Source of the DNA: an uncultured Chloroflexota bacterium
GTDB taxonomy: Bacteria; Chloroflexota; Dehalococcoidia; UBA3495
Direction of reading: 5' to 3'
NCBI GenBank assembly: GCA_913020235.1
Contig: CAJWBT010000172.1
Location: 1 to 5,599 of the forward strand
Length of the DNA: 5,599 bases
Shown here: positions 1-5,599 of the stretch, in pieces
Layout of the letters: every line of letters begins with the position of its first letter
Numbering within the stretch: position 1 is the stretch's first letter
Notes under the pieces: generated by a model
Database searches by the model: none
Seen by the model: the letters and a program-made list of their open reading frames with translations, nothing else
Told to the model about the DNA's origin: nothing
Translations under genes and position numbers: made by a program

Positions 1-51
1 ATAATGCTTCTCTAGCCGAATACTCCTTTCCAGACGAATTGTCGATTCTAC

Positions 52-1032
52 CTAGTCCTGTTCTACCGGCAGCGTGGCAAGCCACACCGGAGGTAGACGT
101 GAAGAATCGAGGAATTCCATAGCTGAGGAGTACGGCTCGGCTTCTCTGTTTGCCACCTTCTCCATTGTGGCCACCAATGCCGGATCGTTTTCTACCAGCG
201 CTTTGAGCCGCCGGCCCAGCTCTTCTTCCACCGTCTCCATGAATTCCTGTTGCCGGTGAGCGCCTCGGCGTCTGGTCAACTCGGACGTACCGGAGAGCAC
301 CTCTCGATGTGCCTGGATCTTGTCCCACAGCTCCTCGATACCTTGGCCCGACCGGGCGGTGGTCAACACCACGGGGGGGGTCCAGCCTGAGTGGGTGTCG
401 ACCATCTGAACCATCGCATTAATGGCTGCTGCCAGGTGGTCTGCGCCCTCCCGGTCCGCTTTGTTGACCAGATAGACATCCGCTACTTCCATGATTCCCG
501 CTTTAAGGGTCTGAATGGCATCTCCGGACTCAGGCATCAAGGCCAGCAAAATCGTATCGGCCACTCCCATAATGCCCAACTCGGTCTGTCCGACGCCCAC
601 GGTTTCCACGAGGATGATGTCCGTGCCGGCGGCGTCCAGAAGGCGGATGATGCCTTTGACGATCCGGGACAATCCCCCCGAATGTCCGCGAGTCGCCACG
701 CTGCGGATGAACACCCCAGAGTCCAGGTAGTGACGCTGCATCCGCACCCGGTCGCCGAGCAAAGCGCCGCCACTGAATGGGCTGCTGGGGTCGACCCCGA
801 TGATGCCTACGGTCAGTCCCTGGCCGCGCAACAGTTCGGTAAGCCGGTCTACGATGGTGCTCTTTCCGGCGCCGGGCGGTCCAGTGATACCTATCACATA
901 GGCAGCACCGGTGTGAGGGTCTATGGCCTTCAAGACCCCTGCGGCTCGCGGATCGCCCCGCTCAAGGAGAGAGATCAGCCGGGAGAGGATCCGGTGGTCC
1001 CCCGCCAACAACCGCTGGGCGGCTTCCTCCAT
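52..1032 (-). CDS. meaB: MeaB/ArgK-family GTPase, methylmalonyl-CoA mutase chaperone
   Basis: Cytoplasmic G3E-type P-loop GTPase. Known family members bind methylmalonyl-CoA mutase, gate loading of adenosylcobalamin by GTP hydrolysis and protect the enzyme from inactivation. With the ATG at 1032 the protein is 326 residues, the usual family length, and begins MEEAAQRLLAGD, matching the helical start of MeaB proteins. Visible motifs are Walker A GPPGAGKST (about 51-59), DPSSP (81-85), ETVGVGQ (143-149, switch/Walker B region) and the guanine-specificity motif NKAD (190-193). The C-terminal helical arm (about 260-305) fits the family dimerisation region. The frame stays open upstream to a GTG at 1236, but those 68 extra residues resemble nothing in the family and overlap a promoter-like sequence, so I reject them. 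No mutase subunit is visible nearby; it may lie outside the window. An eight-C run (373-380) sits within the conserved WTPPVV segment. Family assignment is secure; the physiological partner is inferred. Confidence 0.93.
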   Translation of the reverse strand: MEEAAQRLLAGDHRILSRLISLLERGDPRAAGVLKAIDPHTGAAYVIGITGPPGAGKSTIVDRLTELLRGQGLTVGIIGVDPSSPFSGGALLGDRVRMQRHYLDSGVFIRSVATRGHSGGLSRIVKGIIRLLDAAGTDIILVETVGVGQTELGIMGVADTILLALMPESGDAIQTLKAGIMEVADVYLVNKADREGADHLAAAINAMVQMVDTHSGWTPPVVLTTARSGQGIEELWDKIQAHREVLSGTSELTRRRGAHRQQEFMETVEEELGRRLKALVENDPALVATMEKVANREAEPYSSAMEFLDSSRLPPVWLATLPVEQD

Positions 1033-1038
1033 CTGGTA

Positions 1039-1053
1039 AGGACTCCAAGTCCT
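1039..1053 (-). promoter_or_regulatory. Hairpin overlapping the meaB ribosome binding site
   Basis: A perfect 6-bp inverted repeat with a 3-base loop (AGGACT-TGG-AGTCCT on the minus strand) ends 6 bases before the meaB ATG at 1032. The only SD-like sequence, GGAG at 1046-1043 with a 10-base spacer, lies partly in the loop and partly in the 3' arm. Folding could limit ribosome access. The inverted repeat is seen directly; a regulatory role is inference. Confidence 0.4.
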
Positions 1054-1093
1054 GGGATACGGCCCGAAGAGAGCAACCGATAAGGCCAGTTGG

Positions 1094-1122
1094 ACTCTAG
1101 CACCCCCCTCAGGCCCCGTCAA
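1094..1122 (-). promoter_or_regulatory. Candidate sigma70-type promoter for meaB
   Basis: The minus strand reads TTGACG (1122-1117, 5 of 6 to the -35 consensus), a 17-base spacer, then TAGAGT (1099-1094, 4 of 6 to the -10 consensus). The predicted transcript would start near 1087 and leave a leader of about 55 bases before the ATG at 1032. Its position inside the upstream open frame supports the shorter meaB start. The spacer is GC-rich and the match could be chance. Confidence 0.4.
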
Positions 1123-1276
1123 GAGACTTGGCCGGCGCCCTCTTTTGTGAAAACGACGTGAATAGTTTGTGAGGGCAATGTGCAGTGTTGCGCCAATCTG
1201 CACCGGGTGGGCGGGATTCGCGCTATTCTCCGGCACGACATATCAGTACTTCGCCGTGCCAGAGTTCACAGAATTC

Positions 1277-1285
1277 ATTATGTCA
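1277..1285 (-). promoter_or_regulatory. Possible extended -10 element upstream of meaB
   Basis: The minus strand carries TGACATAAT, a TGN plus CATAAT (5 of 6 to TATAAT), in a locally AT-rich stretch between the two genes. No -35 hexamer is recognisable at 16-18 bases. If used, it would give a meaB leader of about 240 bases. This is a weaker alternative to the promoter candidate at 1094-1122. Confidence 0.2.
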
Positions 1286-1373
1286 GGTTAAGAACCAGTT
1301 GGCTGCTGGCGACGGCGGTGGGGGAACTGGATTTCAGGGGGACTACAGTATCATTGTTGGCCATAATCAGGGG

Positions 1374-1392
1374 GGCGCCACCGGGTGGCGCC
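1374..1392 (-). terminator. Strong hairpin downstream of the cysS fusion gene
   Basis: GGCGCCACC (1374-1382) and GGTGGCGCC (1384-1392) are perfect inverted repeats. In RNA the likely fold is a 7-bp GC-rich stem with a 5-base loop, starting about 26 bases after the stop codon. On the minus strand it is followed by CCCC and then TGATTATGG, not a T-run, so it is not a classical intrinsic terminator. It may stop transcription less tightly or protect the mRNA 3' end. Confidence 0.4.
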
Positions 1393-1417
1393 GGCCAAAT
1401 CCGTGGCGGAACCGCCT

Positions 1418-3619
1418 TCAGTGATGGAAAAAGGCGTCGCCCACGCCCCGCCCGCCGGGAGTAACCAGAAGGTCCGGCCGGTTGCCCCAACGCTTGAGGA
1501 AGCGCCCGAAGTTCTTGCGGCTCAACTCGTCCCTCTGGTTCTCTTCCAGCTCGGTCCATTGCCGGTGCTCGTGCCGGACCATCGGCAACGTGCTGTCGGC
1601 CAGGATACGGTATCCTTTGTCCTTAAACTGGAAGCAGTAGTCGATGTCAAGATTGCGGTAGAAGCGGAAGCATTCCCGCATCAGGCCGACGGTGTTCACT
1701 GCTTCCCGCCGAAACGCCATGCAGTAGGCCTGCATGGCATCCGCTTCCCCGCTCTCCGCTTCCTCATGGAAGTGCTGCAAATCGGTGGTAGTAAGCCCGT
1801 AGGGACCGACTATGCCCACCGACTCGTCCGCCAGCTGCCGGGTGATGGGTCCCAGGATACTGCCCATGACCTCCGCGGATGGGTCCAGGATGATGACGTT
1901 CGTACCCAGGCTCTGCTTCAACCCGATGTTCTTGCCAGCAGCATCACCCACTGGATGGTCGCAATGGACCACTCGCACCGAGGGATGGTTGGCCCGGAAC
2001 CCCTCCAGCCATTCACCGGTCCCGTCGGTGGCGCCGTTATCGATGATGATAATCTCCGTGGAAAAGCCTTCGCCGAACCGGGTCAAGCTGCGAACGCACC
2101 GCTCGATGTCATCGCGGTACCCGTAGGCGTTGAGAATGAAGGTGAAGTCGTACTCCGCGGCGCGGCCCAAGAAGGACTCCACCTCTCGCGACGACGAAAC
2201 GGACCGCCACCGTTCCAGCTGCCGCTCGAGCCGTGTCTTGGGCCGGACCCGGACGGCTTCCGGGGTATCCTCCACCGAGTAACCCTGGGAGACTACTTGG
2301 GTCCGGATGGCGTCCGCGGAGTCATATTCGGCGTGCTCTCTCAGCGCGGCGCGCTGCCCCACGGCGGCCGAGACAGACTCGGGCACCGGGTATGCCTCCG
2401 GCACTTTTTCCAGACCCAGACCGAAGACACGGTCAAACTCCAGAAGCAAGACCAGTTTGGCCTGCCCGGACAGGCCGGAGTGCACCATATCCCAAGTCAG
2501 TGCCAGCGCTCCCGGCAAGTCCAGGTCATCTTCCACCCTGGACCAGAACCGGCCCCGCCACTCTCCAGCCTCGGCGGGCAACTCAGCCAGGGGAGGCGGG
2601 TTGTTCCACACCCAGACCCGGTGCCGCAGGTTGGTAAGGGCTTTTTCCGCGGCCTTGAGGGAGCTGAAGGTGAAGTTCATCCGCCGGCGGTAGCGGATGG
2701 TCAAGCAGAGGTACCGGAAGGACAGCGGGTCGAAGCCTCGATCTATGAGTTCCTCCAGCAGGAATACGTTGCCCGAGGACTTGGCCATCTTGATGCCGTC
2801 GGCCAGAAGATGCTGGGCGTGGACCCAGTAGCGCACGTGTTGGTGGCCGAAGGCGGCCTCGCTCTGGGCGATCTCGTCTTCGTGATGGGGGAAGATGTTG
2901 TCCACACCGCCGGTATGGATGTCAAACGTTTCCCCCAGGTACTTGGCTGCCATGGCGGAGCATTCGATGTGCCAGCCAGGGAACCCGTCACCCCAGGGAC
3001 TCTCCCACTTGAGGTCCCGGCCCGGCTCGGCGGCCTTCCACAGGGTGAAATCCCGAGGGTCGCGTTTCAAGGGGTCCGCTTCCGCCCTCACGCCTTCAAG
3101 CAGGTCGGCTCCGGTGTTGCGGGAGAGCTTGCCGTAGCCGCTGAACTGTCCCACGTCATAGTAGATGTTCCCGCCCGCCTGGTAGGCGTGGCCGCTGGCC
3201 AGGAGCTTGTCCACGATGGACACCATCTCCGGAATGTGCTGGGTCGCCCAAGGGAACACGTGGGCTGGCAGGATGTTGACCCGAGCCTCGTCCTGGTAGA
3301 AGCGGTCAGCGTAGAACTGGGCAATGTCCTGGACCGTCTTGCCTTCGCTCAGGGCAGCCAGGATCATCTTGTCGCCACCCGACTCCACCAATTCCTGGCG
3401 CATGTGGCCCACGTCGGTAATGTTCTTAACGTGGTACACTTCCCGGCCCCCGGCCTCGAGGATGCGCCGGACCCAGTCGGCCATCATGTAGGTGCGGAGG
3501 TTGCCGATGTGGGCATCGCGGTAGACTGTCGGGCCGCAACTGTACATGCGGACCACGCCCCGCTCGATAGACTGGACCTCTTCAACCCGCTTGGTCAGGG
3601 TGTTGTAGATGCGAAGCAA
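1418..3619 (-). CDS. cysS: Cysteinyl-tRNA synthetase fused to a family 2 glycosyltransferase domain
   Basis: The N-terminal part is a complete class Ia CysRS, which charges tRNA-Cys with cysteine using ATP. From the TTG at 3619 (733 aa, start MLRIYNTLT) it shows SCGPTVY with zinc ligand C28, HIGN (37-40), GWHIECSAM with C220, FPHHEDE with H245 and E249, and KMAKS (277-281, a KMSKS variant). An anticodon-binding DALR-like region (about 355-455) ends in EDTPEAVRVRP, the typical CysRS C-terminus near residue 460. After a charged linker (about 461-488) comes a GT-A-type GT2 domain (about 489-715) with EIIIIDNGATDGTGEWL, LDPSAEV where the DXD motif is expected, and RFYRNLDIDYCFQ. The frame is continuous. 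The TTG is chosen because GGTGATC ends 3 bases before it and it gives the standard CysRS N-terminus; a TTG at 3661 and a GTG at 3628 lack good SD spacing. CysRS activity is well supported; the sugar donor and acceptor are unknown. Confidence 0.9.
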   Translation of the reverse strand: MLRIYNTLTKRVEEVQSIERGVVRMYSCGPTVYRDAHIGNLRTYMMADWVRRILEAGGREVYHVKNITDVGHMRQELVESGGDKMILAALSEGKTVQDIAQFYADRFYQDEARVNILPAHVFPWATQHIPEMVSIVDKLLASGHAYQAGGNIYYDVGQFSGYGKLSRNTGADLLEGVRAEADPLKRDPRDFTLWKAAEPGRDLKWESPWGDGFPGWHIECSAMAAKYLGETFDIHTGGVDNIFPHHEDEIAQSEAAFGHQHVRYWVHAQHLLADGIKMAKSSGNVFLLEELIDRGFDPLSFRYLCLTIRYRRRMNFTFSSLKAAEKALTNLRHRVWVWNNPPPLAELPAEAGEWRGRFWSRVEDDLDLPGALALTWDMVHSGLSGQAKLVLLLEFDRVFGLGLEKVPEAYPVPESVSAAVGQRAALREHAEYDSADAIRTQVVSQGYSVEDTPEAVRVRPKTRLERQLERWRSVSSSREVESFLGRAAEYDFTFILNAYGYRDDIERCVRSLTRFGEGFSTEIIIIDNGATDGTGEWLEGFRANHPSVRVVHCDHPVGDAAGKNIGLKQSLGTNVIILDPSAEVMGSILGPITRQLADESVGIVGPYGLTTTDLQHFHEEAESGEADAMQAYCMAFRREAVNTVGLMRECFRFYRNLDIDYCFQFKDKGYRILADSTLPMVRHEHRQWTELEENQRDELSRKNFGRFLKRWGNRPDLLVTPGGRGVGDAFFHH

Positions 3620-3622
3620 CCT

Positions 3623-3644
3623 GATCACCCTTGTTCGAAGGGTA
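3623..3644 (-). promoter_or_regulatory. SD-like site of cysS inside a hairpin
   Basis: The minus strand reads AAGGGTGATC just before the TTG at 3619. It resembles the extended anti-SD complement TAAGGAGGTGATC, with an exact GGTGATC at 3629-3623 placed so that the core is about 8 bases from the TTG. The AAGGGT half pairs perfectly with ACCCTT (3643-3638) across a 5-base CGAAC loop, plus a flanking G-U pair (3644 with 3626). This decides the start codon and suggests the site can be masked. Regulation is inferred. Confidence 0.45.
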
Positions 3645-3693
3645 TGTTCGTCCCGACTCAATAATCGATCGGTGGTTACGAATTACTCTCGCT

Positions 3694-3726
3694 CCAGCTC
3701 TCCCCCTTCACTACGGGGCAGGCTGG
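3694..3726 (-). promoter_or_regulatory. Possible stem-loop in the cysS leader
   Basis: On the minus strand CCAGC (3726-3722) can pair with GCTGG (3698-3694), and inside it CCCC (3718-3715) with GGGG (3706-3703), separated by small internal loops. It lies about 75 bases before the TTG start. No T-box consensus or other known riboswitch sequence is recognisable in this leader, so I only report the potential fold. Confidence 0.25.
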
Positions 3727-3775
3727 AATCGAGGTCCTGAGCCTAGCACGAGAATTAACTGGAAGCGATACTAGC

Positions 3776-3805
3776 AGTTTAGCATGCGGGGGAATGCCTC
3801 GCCAA
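3776..3805 (-). promoter_or_regulatory. Weak promoter candidate for cysS
   Basis: Minus strand TTGGCG (3805-3800, 4 of 6 to the -35 consensus), an 18-base spacer and TAAACT (3781-3776, 4 of 6 to the -10 consensus). It would give a leader of about 150 bases containing the stem-loop at 3694-3726 and the hairpin over the SD. The match is modest and may be chance. Confidence 0.25.
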
Positions 3806-3890
3806 TTGCCGGGGCCGTAGGTCAGAGCGATCGGGTCAAATTCTTTGTCTTTGGGATAAGGCAGGCCGCGAAGATGGCGTTCCAGGGGCC

Positions 3891-3910
3891 GTTCCGGCGG
3901 AAGCCGGAAC
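3891..3910 (+). repeat. REP-like palindromic hairpin, copy 1
   Basis: GTTCCGGC (3891-3898), a GGAA loop, and GCCGGAAC (3903-3910) form a perfect 8-bp stem followed by CCACGG. It belongs to the widespread TTCCGGC...GCCGGAA class of dispersed intergenic palindromes, whose minus-strand translation here is SGFRRNG. It stands in inverted orientation to the copy at 3966-3985. Copy number in the genome cannot be seen from this window. Confidence 0.75.
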
Positions 3911-3965
3911 CCACGGACGTCAATTTCTCTGGGAAGTTCGCCCTTGTGACGAAAGGCCCGCCTGG

Positions 3966-3985
3966 ATTCCGGCCTGCGCCGGAAT
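3966..3985 (-). repeat. REP-like palindromic hairpin, copy 2 (inverted)
   Basis: ATTCCGGC (3966-3973), a CTGC loop, and GCCGGAAT (3978-3985) form a perfect 8-bp stem. Read on the minus strand it is followed by CCAGG, which aligns with CCACG after copy 1, so the two are inverted relative to each other with 55 bases between. In frame it reads VIPAQAGIQ, a well-known false-translation signature of this repeat. Confidence 0.8.
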
Positions 3986-4195
3986 GACGAGGGTGGGCCA
4001 ATGCGCCGCTTCCCTCGCTACTCCAGAATCTCTCAGAACGAACGAAAGCGTACCGCCGCAATCAAGACACGGCCGCATGGGGCCGCCGGATACGCACCGT
4101 GCCCCCTTTCCCATGGAGGTCCGATTCAGATAACGGCAGGTCCGCCGGCGGCAGGCGCCGGGCCCAGCAGGCCGCTTGCCGGAAGGCCTCTCCCA

Positions 4196-4213
4196 CCCCG
4201 GAGGCAATCGGGG
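4196..4213 (-). terminator. Small hairpin just after the CoA-transferase stop
   Basis: CCCCG (4196-4200) and CGGGG (4209-4213) can form a 5-bp GC stem with an 8-base loop, beginning 6 bases past the TAG at 4222-4220. There is no T-run after it on the minus strand, so a terminator role is only possible, not shown. Confidence 0.2.
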
Positions 4214-4219
4214 CCAAAC

Positions 4220-5599
4220 CTATGGCCCAGACACCACGCCGGCCGCCTTCAGGACCGCGATCTCACCGTCGGTGTAGCCGGCTTGCCAGAGTATCTCATG
4301 GGTTTCAGCGCCAAGGACGGGGGCCGGCCGCCCCAGCCGCATCGGCGTGCCGGACAGGCGGGCCGTGGTGCCCACCTGGTCTGCCCGGCCGCGGCCCGGG
4401 TGCTCCCGCGTGAGGACCAGGCCGGCCCGCCGTACGTGTGGGTCGTCCCGGAGGTCGGGCATGGCAACGTTCTCGATGGCGCTCACTCCCGCCGCGTTCA
4501 GCTGGCTGACCCACTGCTGCCGGGTCTTGAGCGAGAAAATTCGTCCCATCTCCCCCTCCAGCTCTCCGTCGTGGTCGCTGCGAGAGGCGGCGGTGCCGTA
4601 ACGGGGGTCTCCGGCTAGCGCCGTAAACTCCGGGAGGCCGGTCAAGTTTCGCCAGTCGGCCTCCTCGGGACAGTGTAGGTAAAGCCAGGAGTCGGCAGCG
4701 CGATAGAGCCGGGATAGCGCCGAGTAGCCTCGAACGCCCAGGCCTTCCGGCTCGTCGCGTTGGAAGCCGGGGTAGTCCAGGAAGTAGGGTGACTGGAGGA
4801 GGCAGGCGGTCAGCGCCAGTCCGCAGTCGACCGACTGCCCTTCGCCGGTGCGGTTCCGTTCGAGCAGGGCCAGGGCCACCGCGTAGGCTCCCAGCAGCCC
4901 GGTGCCGTAGTCGTTCACCGGGTAGTGGAACATCAGCGGCGCCCCGTCCCGGCCACCCCGGCGGACCTCAATCCCGCTTACCGCCTGGGCCATCTGCTCC
5001 CAACCGGGCCGTTCGCTCCAGGGACCGTCGTACCCGTAGGTGTTCAACGAGGCGTAGATGATGTCGGGCTTTCTCTTCTTGACATCTTCATAGCTCAACC
5101 CCAGCCGGGCTAGGCTACCTTTCCGGTTGTTTTCAACTATGACATCGGTGTTATCCACCAGCCGCCAGAACACCTCTCGGCCTTGTTCCGACTTCAAGTC
5201 CAGCAGGATGGAGCGCTTGCACCGGTTCACGTCCAGCGAGCCCTCCATGTCGACGGGCCGGGCCGCGTCGTTGATCTTGATCACGTCGGCGCCAAACTCT
5301 CCCAGGGTGCGGCCGCAAGCCGGCCCGGCCAGGACGATACACAGGTCCAGGACGCGCACCCCCTGTAGGGCGCCCATCACGTCTTCCACCGGCGCCGCGG
5401 ATTGGGGTCCGCCGGCTCTCGCGGGAGTGGACGCCGAACTGGCGGCAGCGTCCAACTGCCCCAAAACCTGTTCGGTGTGCTCCCCCAGCCGCGGCGCCCG
5501 GCCTTGAATCGCCCCGGGGGTGCCCCGGAGTTTCATGGGTATCCCCGGCTGTTTCATGAGGCCAAACCGGCTGTCGTCAACCTCGGCCACCATGCCGGC
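4220..5599 (-). CDS. CaiB/BaiF (family III) CoA-transferase, tandem-domain, 5' end outside the window
   Basis: Family III CoA-transferases move CoA between carboxylic acids through an aspartyl-CoA thioester on a catalytic Asp. The frame is open to the window edge, so the protein is N-terminally incomplete (459 residues visible). Numbered from the first visible Met (5593), a complete domain of about 380 residues begins near 73 with MGALQGVRVLDL, continues through GEFGADVIKI (98-107), RCKRSILLDL (124-133) and YASLNTYGYDGPW (180-192), and has VNDYGTG (226-232) with D228 as the probable nucleophile, then RTGEGQSVD (248-256). Before it, residues 1-47 look like the C-terminal tail of another CaiB/BaiF domain, followed by an Ala/Ser/Pro-rich linker (48-71). 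This implies two domains in one chain. An SD-like GGAAG lies 5 bases before the internal ATG at 5377, so internal initiation cannot be excluded. The substrate acid cannot be told from sequence; many such genes are mis-annotated as carnitine or formyl-CoA transferase. Confidence 0.9.
   Translation of the reverse strand, partial: AGMVAEVDDSRFGLMKQPGIPMKLRGTPGAIQGRAPRLGEHTEQVLGQLDAAASSASTPARAGGPQSAAPVEDVMGALQGVRVLDLCIVLAGPACGRTLGEFGADVIKINDAARPVDMEGSLDVNRCKRSILLDLKSEQGREVFWRLVDNTDVIVENNRKGSLARLGLSYEDVKKRKPDIIYASLNTYGYDGPWSERPGWEQMAQAVSGIEVRRGGRDGAPLMFHYPVNDYGTGLLGAYAVALALLERNRTGEGQSVDCGLALTACLLQSPYFLDYPGFQRDEPEGLGVRGYSALSRLYRAADSWLYLHCPEEADWRNLTGLPEFTALAGDPRYGTAASRSDHDGELEGEMGRIFSLKTRQQWVSQLNAAGVSAIENVAMPDLRDDPHVRRAGLVLTREHPGRGRADQVGTTARLSGTPMRLGRPAPVLGAETHEILWQAGYTDGEIAVLKAAGVVSGP

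Larger units (their letters stand above)
1033..1417. other. Intergenic region between the cysS fusion and meaB
   Basis: No convincing gene was found. Besides the promoter-like sites and hairpins listed separately, the region has a 6-bp inverted repeat (GGCACG at 1232-1237, CGTGCC at 1255-1260) with a 17-base loop containing the small palindrome AGTACT, which could be an operator or chance. A short GGCGG/CCGCC inverted repeat lies at 1405-1416, directly after the upstream stop. Plus-strand open frames here have no recognisable domain. Confidence 0.5.
3620..4219. other. Intergenic region between the CoA-transferase and the cysS fusion
   Basis: About 600 bases without a supported gene. It holds the cysS leader, two inverted REP-like hairpins and a small hairpin after the CoA-transferase stop, each listed separately. 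The segment about 3834-3885 is less GC-rich than its surroundings. Minus-strand frames across 3822-4207 translate the repeats as VIPAQAGIQ and SGFRRNG, the hallmark of spurious proteins called over this repeat class. No tRNA T-arm, T-box antiterminator sequence or transposase was seen. Confidence 0.6.

Noticed and set aside
23..29. AAAGGAG on the minus strand downstream of meaB as an RBS for a further gene
   Set aside because: No ATG, GTG or TTG follows at suitable spacing before the window edge.
391..1083. 230-residue plus-strand open frame opposite meaB
   Set aside because: It shadows the conserved GTPase frame on the other strand and has no recognisable motif.
1180..1464. Plus-strand frames of 79-94 residues around the cysS-meaB gap
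   Set aside because: They have no recognisable domain, their composition looks like non-coding GC-rich DNA, and one overlaps the 3' end of the cysS fusion.
1385..3664. 759-residue plus-strand open frame opposite the cysS fusion
   Set aside because: It is almost exactly antisense to the CysRS-GT gene, shows no recognisable domain, and long antisense frames are common in GC-rich coding DNA.
3620..3780. T-box riboswitch upstream of the synthetase gene
   Set aside because: The conserved antiterminator sequence (TGGNACCGCG-like) is not present and no terminator with a T-run follows.
3784..3987. 67-residue plus-strand frame in the intergenic region
   Set aside because: It runs through both REP-like hairpins and has no domain; it is most likely a chance frame over repeats.
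3920..4207. Small minus-strand frame with a CLDCGG motif resembling half a zinc ribbon
   Set aside because: Its C-terminal part is a translation of the REP-like repeat (VIPAQAGIQ), there is no second CxxC pair, and no good RBS is evident.

Overview
The window is GC-rich bacterial DNA with three protein genes, all read from the minus strand. In transcription order they are the 3' part of a CaiB/BaiF-type (family III) CoA-transferase running off the right edge, a cysteinyl-tRNA synthetase joined in frame to a family 2 glycosyltransferase domain, and a MeaB/ArgK-type GTPase that chaperones methylmalonyl-CoA mutase. A tandem-domain CoA-transferase, a MeaB protein and a CysRS-glycosyltransferase fusion together fit an uncultivated Chloroflexota-like bacterium (SAR202/Dehalococcoidia style). 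That placement is inferred from gene style only and is of low to moderate certainty.

Layout from left to right. Bases 1-51 lie downstream of meaB and show no gene. meaB occupies 52-1032 and is best started at an internal ATG that removes a non-homologous N-terminal extension. The 385-base gap at 1033-1417 holds two candidate minus-strand promoters, a hairpin overlapping the ribosome binding site of meaB, and a strong hairpin just after the stop of the upstream gene. The cysS-glycosyltransferase fusion occupies 1418-3619, with a probable TTG start preceded by an SD-like sequence that can fold into a hairpin. The 600-base gap at 3620-4219 holds a leader hairpin, a weak promoter candidate, two inverted REP-like hairpins (the widespread repeat whose spurious translation reads 'VIPAQAGIQ'), and a small hairpin after the CoA-transferase stop. 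The CoA-transferase fills 4220-5599 and contains the end of one CaiB/BaiF domain, a low-complexity linker and one complete domain.

The genes share orientation but the gaps are large and carry promoter-like and hairpin signals, so they are probably separate transcription units. Two of the three concern acyl-CoA metabolism: CoA transfer to carboxylic acids, and upkeep of the B12-dependent methylmalonyl-CoA mutase. The middle gene belongs to translation. Its fused glycosyltransferase is the main unusual feature of the window. No CRISPR array, tRNA, rRNA or transposase gene was recognised.
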